In this document: one piece after another, positions 43,912 to 52,790 of the stretch
Position numbering within the stretch: position 1 is the first letter of the stretch
Layout: each line of letters opens with the position of its first letter
NCBI GenBank assembly: GCA_020444065.1
Contig: JAHLLQ010000002.1
Location: 620,001 to 684,000 of the forward strand
DNA from: a bacterium
GTDB taxonomy: Bacteria; Sumerlaeota; Sumerlaeia; SLMS01; JAHLLQ01
Direction: 5' to 3'
Length of the DNA stretch: 64,000 bases
Notes under the pieces: model-generated
Databases searched by the model: none
What the model saw: the letters and a program-made list of their open reading frames with translations, nothing else
What the model was told of the DNA's origin: nothing
Position numbers and translations under genes: made by a program

Positions 43912-44715
43912 ATGCTCCACTACTTGAACGACACCTTCATTGAAGCTCTAGGAGCTGTAACCCTTCGGTTCCTACGCGAAACGGGTGCCTTCACGAAATT
44001 CTGCTTCAAGGCCTCGATTCGGGCGATTACACCGCCCTGGAATTACCGATTGATTATGGATCAGGCCATGGCGATCGGAGTTCGTTCGCTTCCAATCGCC
44101 CTGATCACGGCCGTCTTTGTCGGACTGGTGATGGTGCTGCAGACGGGTGTTCAGTTGATTAAGTTCGGTGCGAAGAACACCGTTCCGGGCATTTCGTTCA
44201 TCGCGAATGCCCGTGAGATGGTCCCCGTTTTCACCGCATTTGTCGTCGGCGCCCGTGTCGCTGCCTCCATCGCGGCCGAGCTCGGAACCATGCGCGTGAC
44301 CGAGCAAATCGACGCTATGGACATCCTGAATGTCGACCCAATGCGCTACCTCGTCGCGCCGCGGATCATTGCTGCGACTGCACTTCTGCCACTCATCAGC
44401 GTCCTGTGCCTGGTTGCCGGTTTCTTCGGCGGCATGATCGTCGCCGCAACCGGCCTCAACATCCATCCGGTCGAGTACTACATCATCACTTTGAAGTTCG
44501 CGAATCTCCAGGACGTGTACACCGGGCTGGTCAAAACGGTTGTGTTCGGGAATATCATCGCGCTGGTGGGATGTTACTTCGGTTACAAGAGCCACGGCGG
44601 CGCGGAAGGCGTCGGTCGCTCCACCACGACGGCGGTGGTCGTTTCGCTCGTATTGATCCTGCTGTGGGACTTCGTCCTCACTCGCTGGATTTTGATCTTT
44701 ACCGGCAAATTCTAG
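43912..44715 (+). CDS. mlaE: MlaE-family ABC transporter permease
   Basis: A 267-residue permease for phospholipid transport between membranes. Typical features are ALITAVFVGLVMVLQTG, VPVFTAFVVGARVAASIAAELGTM, the signature EQIDAMDILNVDPMRYLVAPR and about five helices. The usual ATPase (MlaF), MCE protein (MlaD) and MlaC are not next to it, so it is either orphaned or paired with genes elsewhere. The ribosome binding site is poor. Confidence 0.92.
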   Translation: MLHYLNDTFIEALGAVTLRFLRETGAFTKFCFKASIRAITPPWNYRLIMDQAMAIGVRSLPIALITAVFVGLVMVLQTGVQLIKFGAKNTVPGISFIANAREMVPVFTAFVVGARVAASIAAELGTMRVTEQIDAMDILNVDPMRYLVAPRIIAATALLPLISVLCLVAGFFGGMIVAATGLNIHPVEYYIITLKFANLQDVYTGLVKTVVFGNIIALVGCYFGYKSHGGAEGVGRSTTTAVVVSLVLILLWDFVLTRWILIFTGKF

Positions 44716-44960
44716 GAAACGTGTGAATATCGGCGTAAGAATCTGACCGACCGGGAAAGTTTTTACTCTCTCAGGCGTTGCAGGGAAGCCACACTGTCGA
44801 CGGCCGTTCCTGGCGGGTGGATGAGCGACCAGCCGGTTGACGATGCCAGAGAGTTTTTACGCCAGTTCGGAATGCCTTGCTGCCGCCCCGTCGTTTCGGC
44901 TCTCAACATAATCGAATCGCATGACTTCGAATGAAGGCGCCTTTGGAGAGGGAAGCGATC

Positions 44961-46400
44961 ATGCCACGAGTTGTCTTTTGGGCGGTGGTCATCTTGTTGT
45001 GTGGAGTCCGAGCGGCGATCGGGCAAACACCAACGTTAGCTTGTCCGACGGAACCCGTTGGGGCGACGCTCGAAGCCTCCATCGAGGCATTCGAACCCGA
45101 GACGACCTTCACCTTGTCGTTGCGTCCTGAGGCAGGCGACTGGCCTTCCACCGTGACGACCGTGTACTGGAACTCAGACTTCGGATTCTCACAAACCACA
45201 TCGACGACGTCGCTTGATCTGGTCATTCCGGAGCCAGCACCTGGGAGCGTCCTCTTCACCGCCCGTGCCGAAGGCGAACCGCCTGATCCCAATTGCACAG
45301 TCTGGGAGACCGAACTTGCCAGCCTCTCCGTCCCGCTCGCCGCACAAACGCCAACGTCCGAACCGCTCATACTGGAGATTCAGTCAGTGGAGGACTACTT
45401 CTCCTGGTACGGAATGTTCGTAGATGTTGAAGCTGGAGGCGAGCTTCTGATGACTCAGCGGATCGATCTGCTCAGTTCCGCCCCTGTGGCCTTGGACATT
45501 CCCCTGGTCTCCGAAGAGACGATCATATCTTACCGTATGAGTTCGGACCGCGGGAGCAGAACCGAGATAAACGTGGATCTTCGGCGGGGCGAAACTCTCC
45601 TGCGCCAAGGACATTACGAGGCCAATCTTGTGCGGCACCGTGTTCATCTGTTGTCCGATGCGACCACCAGCACACTGCTGGAACGAACGGTTCCATTCAC
45701 TTTTGACATTACCCTTGGAGATGAAGGCGCAACTGTGTATATCATTGGAGATGATGCGCCTCGTGGCCTTCTTGACAAGTCAATAGATGCCCGTTTCCTC
45801 TCTTATCGCTGGGATTTCGATCTGTATCCCGATTGCTACACGGTAGGCGCATCGGCATACGATTCGGGAGGACCCTTTTTTGATGGCTCTGGCGGACAGG
45901 GAACCCTGCGGGGCGGCGGCGGAGAAATCTCGGTAGGTGCTGGAGATCAGTGCTTCCAATACTGCCGTGGTTCTTATTCAAGGTGGCCCGTCAAAGTATC
46001 GCTGAACGGATGCCTGTTTGGCGAAGATGCGTTGGATTCCTGCCCGGGCGAATTCGGTGTTTTCCAGTTGGATTGCTCGCATGTGTCGGCTTGTTCCCCC
46101 TCACCGACTCCCATATGTCCCTCAAATCCCGATCCTCCCCATATCGAATCTTCCGTCGATCGCTTCCAGCCAGGCATTGTCTTCACGTTGTCACTCGTGC
46201 CTGAGGAACCCGGCTGGCCTTCGCCGATCGACGCGGTTTATTGGGAGTCAAGCGATGGGCTGGCGGAGACCACGCAATTGACCTCAATCGATGTCATTGT
46301 CCCTCAGCCTGCGCCAGAGAGCGTTTCCTTTAACGTTCGCGTGGAAGGGAGCAACCCTACGACCCCTGCCCACCATGGGAAGCTGAATCGACGACTCTGA
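44961..46400 (+). CDS. Secreted two-repeat protein, frameshifted near its 3' end
   Basis: Signal peptide MPRVVFWAVVILLCGVRAAIG, then two homologous modules of about 100 residues (IEAFEPETTFTLSLRPE ... VIPEPAPGSV and VDRFQPGIVFTLSLVPEE ... VIVPQPAPESV) around a unique middle. The open frame ends at 46400 just after VEGSN, but homology to module 1 continues in another frame (YDPCPPWEAESTTLTLQ, then AAPTPSPTPAAP) up to a stop at 46529-46531. One missing C in the run at about 46355-46360 would explain it. Either the gene is broken or the assembly has a one-base error. ATG at 44961 has GGAGAGG upstream. Function unknown. Confidence 0.7.
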   Translation: MPRVVFWAVVILLCGVRAAIGQTPTLACPTEPVGATLEASIEAFEPETTFTLSLRPEAGDWPSTVTTVYWNSDFGFSQTTSTTSLDLVIPEPAPGSVLFTARAEGEPPDPNCTVWETELASLSVPLAAQTPTSEPLILEIQSVEDYFSWYGMFVDVEAGGELLMTQRIDLLSSAPVALDIPLVSEETIISYRMSSDRGSRTEINVDLRRGETLLRQGHYEANLVRHRVHLLSDATTSTLLERTVPFTFDITLGDEGATVYIIGDDAPRGLLDKSIDARFLSYRWDFDLYPDCYTVGASAYDSGGPFFDGSGGQGTLRGGGGEISVGAGDQCFQYCRGSYSRWPVKVSLNGCLFGEDALDSCPGEFGVFQLDCSHVSACSPSPTPICPSNPDPPHIESSVDRFQPGIVFTLSLVPEEPGWPSPIDAVYWESSDGLAETTQLTSIDVIVPQPAPESVSFNVRVEGSNPTTPAHHGKLNRRL

Positions 46401-46602
46401 CGCTGCAGCGTGCCGCACCAACACCGTCCCCAACGCCTGCGGCACCCTCCGGATGGCTGATGGGATCTGCCCCGGACAGTCGAAGTTACGTCTCATCAGG
46501 ACACTCCGTCACCACAGTCCCCAGGCACTGAATTCGAGATTTATTGCCCTCTTCGCCAGACCATTCTTGACGACGCTCCGTCGTTCAGTGGAAGGTTATG
46601 CC

Positions 46603-47265
46603 ATGGCACGAACTGCGAGAATCATCCTTCCAGGCAAACCTCATCATGTCCTGCAACGTGGGGCTGCGGGTGAGACCGTGTTTTATGAGGACATCGACCG
46701 AACCACTTACCTCGAGCATCTGGCGCGATGTGCCGAGGAAGAACAGCTCGATATTCTCGCCTATTGCCTGCTCGAGAATCGAGTCCATCTCGTTGCCGTT
46801 CCAAAAACCGAAGATAGTCTCGCGATGACCCTGCGACGCACGCACAGCTTCTATAGTCGCTGGCTGAACGCGCACCTGGGTCGATCCGGGAACGTCTGGG
46901 GCGGACGTTTCATGTCCTCGCCGCTCGACAACGAATGGATGCTGAAGGCCATCCGCTACGTCGAGCGCCTGCCCGTCGTTGAGACAAATCTCCGCAAAGC
47001 CGAACGCTATGCCTGGAGCAGCGCCGCCGCCCACTGCGGACAGCGCGAAGACGACGTGCTCTCGAAGCGCCTGAGCCTGGCCAAAGAAGTTCCCAACTGG
47101 TCGAAGTGGTTGGCGGAGAAACAGCCTGAGGAAGAAACGATGGCGCTGGCTCGCACGATCAAGCGCAACCAGGCCATCGGAAGCCCACAATTCCTCGGTC
47201 GTTTAGAGAAGAAATTCGGACGCAACGTCGGCCCCAAACCCATCGGCCGGCCACGGAAGCGCTAG
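46603..47265 (+). CDS. RAYT-like Y1 transposase, possibly inactive
   Basis: A 220-residue REP-associated-type transposase: MARTARIILPGKPHHVLQRG, VFYEDIDRTTYLEHL, GNVWGGRF, AIRYVERLPVV and YAWSSAAAH are family hallmarks. The HUH motif, normally NHVHL, reads NRVHLVAV, so the first metal His is Arg. The candidate catalytic tyrosine (AIRYVERLPVV) is present. A 6-bp hairpin ACGACG-CTC-CGTCGT lies at 46570-46584, just upstream, but I see no clear REP copies. GGAAGG precedes the ATG; an open frame to 46453 is not supported. Confidence 0.8.
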   Translation: MARTARIILPGKPHHVLQRGAAGETVFYEDIDRTTYLEHLARCAEEEQLDILAYCLLENRVHLVAVPKTEDSLAMTLRRTHSFYSRWLNAHLGRSGNVWGGRFMSSPLDNEWMLKAIRYVERLPVVETNLRKAERYAWSSAAAHCGQREDDVLSKRLSLAKEVPNWSKWLAEKQPEEETMALARTIKRNQAIGSPQFLGRLEKKFGRNVGPKPIGRPRKR

Positions 47266-47282
47266 GCTCTCGTAACCAAACC

Positions 47283-48716
47283 CTAATCCACAATCCGGAA
47301 CTTCTGGAACCGGCGGACTTCTTTGTAGAAGTGCCGTTGCGGGTCGTCCGGATGTTCGTTCACGACGTCCGCGGCGCGGAATCCCATGTGGATCGAATGG
47401 TCCATGTTGTTGTGCAGGAACAGGCCCTGGCGCCCGACGCTGATCAGGCGCGGGTACCTTGCGAGGTAGCGCCACACGAAGTTCAATCGTCTGCGGTAAT
47501 CCAAATCGTACAGCGGATAGGTGTGCGGAATACGATGCACGAGCGTATTGGCAATCTCGCTGCTTTTTAGCAGTCCGGTCTTCTCCAGACCATCGAGCGT
47601 CGCCCTGGTCAGTTCCTCGTCCGATGAGTTCCAAATCTTGTCACCATGGTGGCATGTGATCTCCAGAACGAGCATTGTCTGATTCGGCGATCCCATGGTG
47701 GGGGAGAAGTTCTTCGGCTCGTAGCCGCGATTGAAGATCGTCTCCGGTCCGGGGAAATACAGCCACGTGTTTTCCGTGACGCGCGGGCGATCGACAACAA
47801 CGGCCACCAGGAAATTCGCGATGAATCGCATCTGCCGACGGGCCTCGGCGACCTGGTCGTTTGGTCGCCGGGCGAGCAACACATCCAGCAACTCGGTCAC
47901 GGGCATCGTAGAGAAAACCCATTCGGCCGAATCCGTGCGACGACCTCCGCGCGGGCCTTCGGAGATCACCTGCCATTTGCCGTTATTCATGCGCCGCAGA
48001 TCCGTCACGCGGGTTCCTGTTGCGATCTTGCCGCCTGCGGCTTCGACGCGTTCGACCAGCCGATCGACCAGTCGTTCGACGCCGCCTGGAATGTAAAGGA
48101 ACTTCTTCAGCGCCGTCTCCTGGCCCTTTTTTTCCGGGATGAAGACGCGCTTCACCATCTGATCCAGGCCGCCGGCGGACACGCGGACTCGCGCGATATC
48201 GGCGTGGATTTCCGTCGGGTCGATCTTCCAGACCTTTTCCGTGTAGCCGAGCACGATCAGGCGATACAGTTCCTCGCCGAACGCATCCGCCATCACGGTT
48301 TCAAAGTTCTCACGCTTCGATTTTCCGAGCGCAATGTTGCGCGCCTTGCGCATGGCGTAGCTCGCGCCGACGGCCGCGATCTTCCCCGGTCCCAAAAGAC
48401 GAAGAATCTCCATCGGGCGCGGCGGATAATCGATCCACGACCCCTGCAGGAACATCTGCGACGTGCGCTTCACCGTCACCATGTCCTCGCCGGCCAGATC
48501 CTGGAGGAACTCCTGCACATCGGGCAATTCCGTGAAAATCCGGTGTGGGCCCAGATCCGCCACGTGCCCATCCAGCGTCAGGGATCGCGCCAGCCCGCCC
48601 GGCTGATCCTCTGACTCCAGCAGCGTGACATCCAGTTCCGGGTCGTTCTCCAACAACCGAACGGCCGTCGCCAGGCCGCAGATTCCAGATCCAATGATGA
48701 GGGCTCGCCGTTTCAT
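47283..48716 (-). CDS. FAD-dependent amine oxidase/protoporphyrinogen-oxidase-like protein
   Basis: A 478-residue flavoprotein with an N-terminal Rossmann motif (LIIGSGICGLATAVRLLE, ending with an acidic residue), the FAD-binding SLTLDGHVADLGPHRIF and a C-terminal FAD motif (SVGRQGLFLHNNMDHSIHMG). The layout resembles the NAD(P)-binding-like flavoproteins of cell-surface sugar or UDP-galactopyranose-mutase-like enzymes and PPO-like desaturases; I cannot fix the substrate. Start at 48716 matches the Rossmann beginning; the frame to 48824 is not supported. It ends convergent with the RAYT-like gene, 17 bases apart. Confidence 0.85.
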   Translation of the reverse strand: MKRRALIIGSGICGLATAVRLLENDPELDVTLLESEDQPGGLARSLTLDGHVADLGPHRIFTELPDVQEFLQDLAGEDMVTVKRTSQMFLQGSWIDYPPRPMEILRLLGPGKIAAVGASYAMRKARNIALGKSKRENFETVMADAFGEELYRLIVLGYTEKVWKIDPTEIHADIARVRVSAGGLDQMVKRVFIPEKKGQETALKKFLYIPGGVERLVDRLVERVEAAGGKIATGTRVTDLRRMNNGKWQVISEGPRGGRRTDSAEWVFSTMPVTELLDVLLARRPNDQVAEARRQMRFIANFLVAVVVDRPRVTENTWLYFPGPETIFNRGYEPKNFSPTMGSPNQTMLVLEITCHHGDKIWNSSDEELTRATLDGLEKTGLLKSSEIANTLVHRIPHTYPLYDLDYRRRLNFVWRYLARYPRLISVGRQGLFLHNNMDHSIHMGFRAADVVNEHPDDPQRHFYKEVRRFQKFRIVD

Positions 48717-48838
48717 GGCCGAGAGCCTGGAAAAACCAGGGCCTGGCCGCAACAGCGTTTGTTGCGGAGGGAGCTTTGTCGCAAGCGTCAGCCGCATTTT
48801 CTCTCGCCGTGGCGATCGATGCACGGTAGTCCTCTGCC

Positions 48839-49126
48839 ATGGACGAGGGGTTCAAATCACCCGGCGATGAGGCTTCGATCCCGATCACCGGCCGGGATCG
48901 ACAGCAGCGCATCGATGCCGAGAGTCTGCTCGCAGATCCGGAGCAGACGCTATGCTTCTGTCGCGGCGTCCCAGCCAGCGAGGTCCGCGACGCCATTCTC
49001 GCAACCGCGTCGCCCTCCATCGCCGAACTGCAGCGCCACTGTCCCGCAGGGACTGGCTGCGGGAGTTGCCATCCGGAAATCCAAGCGCTGATCCGTGAGC
49101 TACTGAAATGCGAGCCGAACGAATAG
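48839..49126 (+). CDS. BFD-like 2Fe-2S ferredoxin domain protein
   Basis: A 95-residue protein with the bacterioferritin-associated ferredoxin pattern: Cys39 and Cys41 (LCFCRGVPASEV), then Cys74 and Cys77 (GTGCGSCHPEI), with AGTGCGSC-type spacing. These domains bind one 2Fe-2S cluster and often regulate iron release or electron transfer. The N-terminal 30 residues are unconserved, so the start may be later. Divergent from the flavoprotein gene. Confidence 0.8.
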   Translation: MDEGFKSPGDEASIPITGRDRQQRIDAESLLADPEQTLCFCRGVPASEVRDAILATASPSIAELQRHCPAGTGCGSCHPEIQALIRELLKCEPNE

Positions 49127-49144
49127 CATCACGATCATCGTGAG

Positions 49145-50272
49145 CTACTTCCCGGTTACGGCTCGCTCGTACACTTCGTGGACGCGTTCCGCCATGCGAT
49201 CCACCGAGAACTCCTCGTGGGCGCGGCGGTACGCGTGCTCGGCCATGCTCAGCCGGCGCGATTGATCGTTCAGGAGTTCGGCAATCGCCGTGGCAAGTGC
49301 CTGATCGTCGGCCGGTGGCACGATCAAGCCCGTCTCACCGTCGCGGTTAATGTAGGGAACGCCCGTCGGCAGGTTTGTGCTGATCACCGGCAGTCCCGCG
49401 GCCATCGCTTCGATCTGAACGAGGCCGTATGCTTCCGAAGTCAAGTGACTCGGCAGCACGAAGATGTCTGCTGCGTGCAGATGCGCGACCATGTCTTCAT
49501 CGTTCAGCTCGCCCAGGAAGTGCCAGCGATCGGTGAGGTTGAACTCCTCCGCGAGCCCCGCCAGCCGTCCGCGCTCAGGACCATCGCCAATGATCAGCGC
49601 ATGCACATTCGGCAAACCGCGCAGGGCAGAAACCAGGAAGTGCAGTCCCTTATAGTATCGCAGCTTGCCGACAAACACGATCAGCGGAAAACCGCGATAC
49701 TTCTTCTTCACCTCGCGCGCCTTCAGTCCCGCTTCGGCCGTGCGTTCAAATCGCTGCAGTGGCATCCCCAACGGGACCGGCGTGCATTTCTCGCGCACGG
49801 CGCTCAGGAATGGCGAGCACTCGATCAGGTGTGGCGACGTCGGCATCACGGTGTGGCAGCGCTTCAGAAACGCGCGCAGCATCGGACCATAAGCCCACAG
49901 CGCCCACTTCTGGCGAACAATGTCGCTGTGGTACGTCGCGACCACGGCCCCCGCAGGGCGCTTCAGCAAATACGAAACATCGCCCGTGGGGTTTGGAATG
50001 TGGAAGTGCCACACGTCCGGCTTCAGCTTTTTCAACCAGCCAGGGAATGATGGAGACAATGGCGCAGAAAACGCACGTCCCCATTCGCCTACTTCGATGA
50101 TGCGCAAGCCCTCGTACTCGCGTTCGCGCGTTTCCTTTGTTCGCGAGTTCACAAGGACCGTAATCTCGTCGCCGAACAAGCGCTGGCATCCGAGCGCCAT
50201 CCAGTTGATCGATCGCTCGATGCCACCCACGATCGGGGGCCAGAAATCCTTGTAAACATGAACGATTCGCAT
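49145..50272 (-). CDS. Glycosyltransferase family 4
   Basis: A 375-residue GT-B glycosyltransferase. The N-terminal YKDFWPPIVGGIERSI, a C-terminal nucleotide-sugar domain (VFVGKLRYYKGLHFLVSAL) and the EX7E motif in SEAYGLVQIEAMAAGLPV are typical. It acts on a sugar-nucleotide donor in the cytoplasm, acceptor unknown. It is 9 bases after the ABC permease gene and probably belongs to its operon, suggesting that the exported substrate is a glycolipid or glycan. Confidence 0.93.
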   Translation of the reverse strand: MRIVHVYKDFWPPIVGGIERSINWMALGCQRLFGDEITVLVNSRTKETREREYEGLRIIEVGEWGRAFSAPLSPSFPGWLKKLKPDVWHFHIPNPTGDVSYLLKRPAGAVVATYHSDIVRQKWALWAYGPMLRAFLKRCHTVMPTSPHLIECSPFLSAVREKCTPVPLGMPLQRFERTAEAGLKAREVKKKYRGFPLIVFVGKLRYYKGLHFLVSALRGLPNVHALIIGDGPERGRLAGLAEEFNLTDRWHFLGELNDEDMVAHLHAADIFVLPSHLTSEAYGLVQIEAMAAGLPVISTNLPTGVPYINRDGETGLIVPPADDQALATAIAELLNDQSRRLSMAEHAYRRAHEEFSVDRMAERVHEVYERAVTGK

Positions 50273-50281
50273 CGAGTGGTC

Positions 50282-51070
50282 CTATGAAGAAGCCGAAGAG
50301 TAAGCGCGCAATCCCTTATTCCAGAACCAGACAAGGAACGCAAACATTCCAATGAGAACGGCAACAATGTGCAGGATTCGCGTAACCGTAACGCCGGTGA
50401 ACAGAATATGCGTCGGATACGAAATGATCAGCGCAAACGGCAAAATGGAAATCAGCAACCGGTGCACAAAGCCATAGAAGATCTGATCGGGTCGCTCCAT
50501 GTAGCGCTGGACGTTGAAGAAGACCTCGCGCAGCCCAAAGTGGCTGTGAAACCAGAACGTGGGAATCAGGAAGATCAACTGGATGATGGCGTAGAGGATA
50601 TTTCCGGCCAGCAGCATCAGCAGATATACGAAGATCGTGAAGAAGCTCAATTCCCCCGGATAGCGCATCAGCGCCCAGACGAGAATGCCCGATGCAATGA
50701 TGAGGTTCACGAACGAATTCGCTGCCAGGTCGCGCATCGACAGGAAGAAGAGCGAAGACACAGGCCGCACGAGATAATAGTCCACATCGCCCTGATTGAT
50801 CATCTGCGGCAGATGCCAGAGGTTGTTCGAGAAGAACGTCATGTTCACCGCGTCGGTGAAGAGAAAGCCCGCCACAAACACCACGACTTGATCCCAATTC
50901 CACCCACCCAGTTCCGCGATGTGCCGATACAGGACGCCAAAGAAGGCAAACTGAACCACGTAGAAAATCGAGTCCATGAAAATGCGGAACGTGAAGTCCA
51001 CGCGGAACTCCATCGCTCTGCTGAACGAGAATTGTACGAAGTACGCGTAGAGTCGGAGATAGCGCGTCAT
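50282..51070 (-). CDS. ABC-2 permease, second (DUF990-type)
   Basis: A 262-residue membrane protein with six predicted helices (FVQFSFSRAMEFRVDFTFRI; VFVAGFLFTDAVNM; ILYAIIQLIFLIPTF). It carries the YYLVRPVS-like segment (DVDYYLVRPVSSLFF) seen in DUF990/ABC2_membrane_6 permeases. The ATG overlaps the upstream stop as TGATG, so translation is coupled. Confidence 0.88.
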   Translation of the reverse strand: MTRYLRLYAYFVQFSFSRAMEFRVDFTFRIFMDSIFYVVQFAFFGVLYRHIAELGGWNWDQVVVFVAGFLFTDAVNMTFFSNNLWHLPQMINQGDVDYYLVRPVSSLFFLSMRDLAANSFVNLIIASGILVWALMRYPGELSFFTIFVYLLMLLAGNILYAIIQLIFLIPTFWFHSHFGLREVFFNVQRYMERPDQIFYGFVHRLLISILPFALIISYPTHILFTGVTVTRILHIVAVLIGMFAFLVWFWNKGLRAYSSASS

Positions 51071-51882
51071 CAGATGCCGACCCCCGTGTAGACGTACGAT
51101 CCGCGCGCCCAAATTAGGCGCGTCAGTCCGGCAAAGACAAGAATCCACACCGCCGTAACACCCATTCCAAAGAGCCACTCCGATGGCGTGACATGACCCA
51201 TCAGAGTCTGAACGGGGAAGAAGTATACGTACTGGAACGGCAAGAACTGGTTCACAGACTGGATCGTCTCGGGGAATAGGGTCAGCGGCAACATCTGCCC
51301 GCCGAGGAATCCCAATGTGAACCGCATCATCACGCACAGGCTCCAGACGTTGTCCGCCCAGAAAGCCGTGCCCTCGATCGGGCAGTAGATCAGGAAATGC
51401 AGCAGATTCCCCATCAGAACCGCCCCGACCGTCATCGCAATAGTGGCTGGCGTGATCTGGATGCTGTCGGGCACTCTCAAGAAGACCGCGAGTAGCGCGC
51501 CAAACAGGACTAACTGCATCAACGCAGGCGTGAGATTTCCGAGGTGTTGCGCGTACTTGAACGGGAAGTACTTCACGGGGTAGATCAGGTAACGCGTGTA
51601 ATGCCCCTGGTAGATTTCATCGGACATGCCGGACCACTGATCGAGCCCGCGGACGATCTTGCCCAACAGGATCACCAGAACGTAGTACGTCAGCATTTCG
51701 CTGAACGTGTAACCTGCAATGACCGTCTGTCCGGTGCCCGCGTAGATGGAATCCCACAGGAAGTAAATGACGCCCAGCATGATGAAGAACGCCGCCAGGG
51801 CGTTCACCCAGAAGTCGGCCCGATAGCTCATCATCTTCCGGGCCTGCATGCTGACGATGTTCATGAACAAGCGGGGCGTCAT
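51070..51882 (-). CDS. ABC-2 permease, first (DUF990-type)
   Basis: A 270-residue six-helix membrane protein (MQARKMMSYRADFWVNALAAF; YTFSEMLTYYVLVILLGKI; HYTRYLIYPVKYFPFKY). Paralogous in layout to the next permease, with which it probably forms the heterodimeric channel of an exporter. Start at 51882 follows GAGGAG loosely; 10 bases after the preceding gene. Confidence 0.88.
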   Translation of the reverse strand: MTPRLFMNIVSMQARKMMSYRADFWVNALAAFFIMLGVIYFLWDSIYAGTGQTVIAGYTFSEMLTYYVLVILLGKIVRGLDQWSGMSDEIYQGHYTRYLIYPVKYFPFKYAQHLGNLTPALMQLVLFGALLAVFLRVPDSIQITPATIAMTVGAVLMGNLLHFLIYCPIEGTAFWADNVWSLCVMMRFTLGFLGGQMLPLTLFPETIQSVNQFLPFQYVYFFPVQTLMGHVTPSEWLFGMGVTAVWILVFAGLTRLIWARGSYVYTGVGI

Positions 51883-51892
51883 GCGCGAACGA

Positions 51893-52774
51893 TTACTCCT
51901 CGGGCGTTTGCGGCTCTTCCGCCGCCGGCTGGGGATGCTGGTTGGTGGCACCGAAGACGTACGGAATCAGATCCGCGATGATCATGCGGCGTTGTTCCTG
52001 TGTCGCGTTCTCATCTTTTGGAAGTGCCTGCTCGATCAGGTCGATCCGATTGATAACGTACAACTGCGCCACATCCACGCCATAGGTCTTTTCGATCTGC
52101 TCGATCGTGTGCACGTCGATTCCAATTTCCTTCAGCGACTCAATGTACTCATCCAGTCGTTCCTGGAAGAGCGGCGAGCTATTGGACAGCGCGCGCAGTA
52201 CCGCCAGTTGATCGCGCATCTTGGCGAACTGATCTGCCAGCGCTCCTTTGTCGCTCTTGAATGGTTCCGGCAACTCCGTGACAATCTGTGCGCGCTCGAT
52301 CAGCGTGGCCGCTTCGGAGTTCTCAGGGTTCGCCAGAATTTGTGCATAAATGTTCCAGAGTGATGCCGCCTGTTCAGCCATCTCGGGTTCGGCTGCGCCA
52401 GATACTGCCTGCGCTGCCGCCGTCCACTGTTGAGCCTTGGCGATTGCCTGATCGCGCAACTCAGGCGGTGCATCCGGATAAATCTGCAGGAACAGTTGCC
52501 ACGCGTAGGCTTTCTCCTCCGGAAGCAGCAGATCGGAATCCGTCATCTCGGTCACGATCTTCGCATCTTCTTCGATCGACTCACGGCGAGCCTTGCGCTG
52601 CTGATAAGCCTCATAAAGGGCCTGCAGTTGTTGCGCTTCAGGCGACACCTGCGGAGCCGCTTTGGGGGCTTCTTGAGGTGCCGGTGGCGCTGGGGGGACG
52701 GAGTCTTGACCGACGGCCGTCGCAGCGAGTGCCAGTGCCATCGCGATACACATCATCCATTGCATGAACTTCAT
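51893..52774 (-). CDS. Exported helical protein in the ABC exporter operon
   Basis: A 293-residue protein with a signal peptide (MQWMMCIAMALALAATAVGQ), a Pro-rich linker, then a largely helical Glu/Ala/Gln-rich domain and an acidic Pro/Glu tail. No family recognised. Its place between the ATPase and the permeases suggests a periplasmic partner of the exporter. The start follows AAAGGA. Confidence 0.75.
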   Translation of the reverse strand: MKFMQWMMCIAMALALAATAVGQDSVPPAPPAPQEAPKAAPQVSPEAQQLQALYEAYQQRKARRESIEEDAKIVTEMTDSDLLLPEEKAYAWQLFLQIYPDAPPELRDQAIAKAQQWTAAAQAVSGAAEPEMAEQAASLWNIYAQILANPENSEAATLIERAQIVTELPEPFKSDKGALADQFAKMRDQLAVLRALSNSSPLFQERLDEYIESLKEIGIDVHTIEQIEKTYGVDVAQLYVINRIDLIEQALPKDENATQEQRRMIIADLIPYVFGATNQHPQPAAEEPQTPEE

Positions 52775-52790
52775 TGAATCGTCCTTTCGA

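Noticed and set aside
48845-48870. GGTTCAAATC, which resembles a tRNA T-arm
   Set aside because: No acceptor stem or anticodon arm can be folded around it, and it lies in the start of the BFD-like gene.
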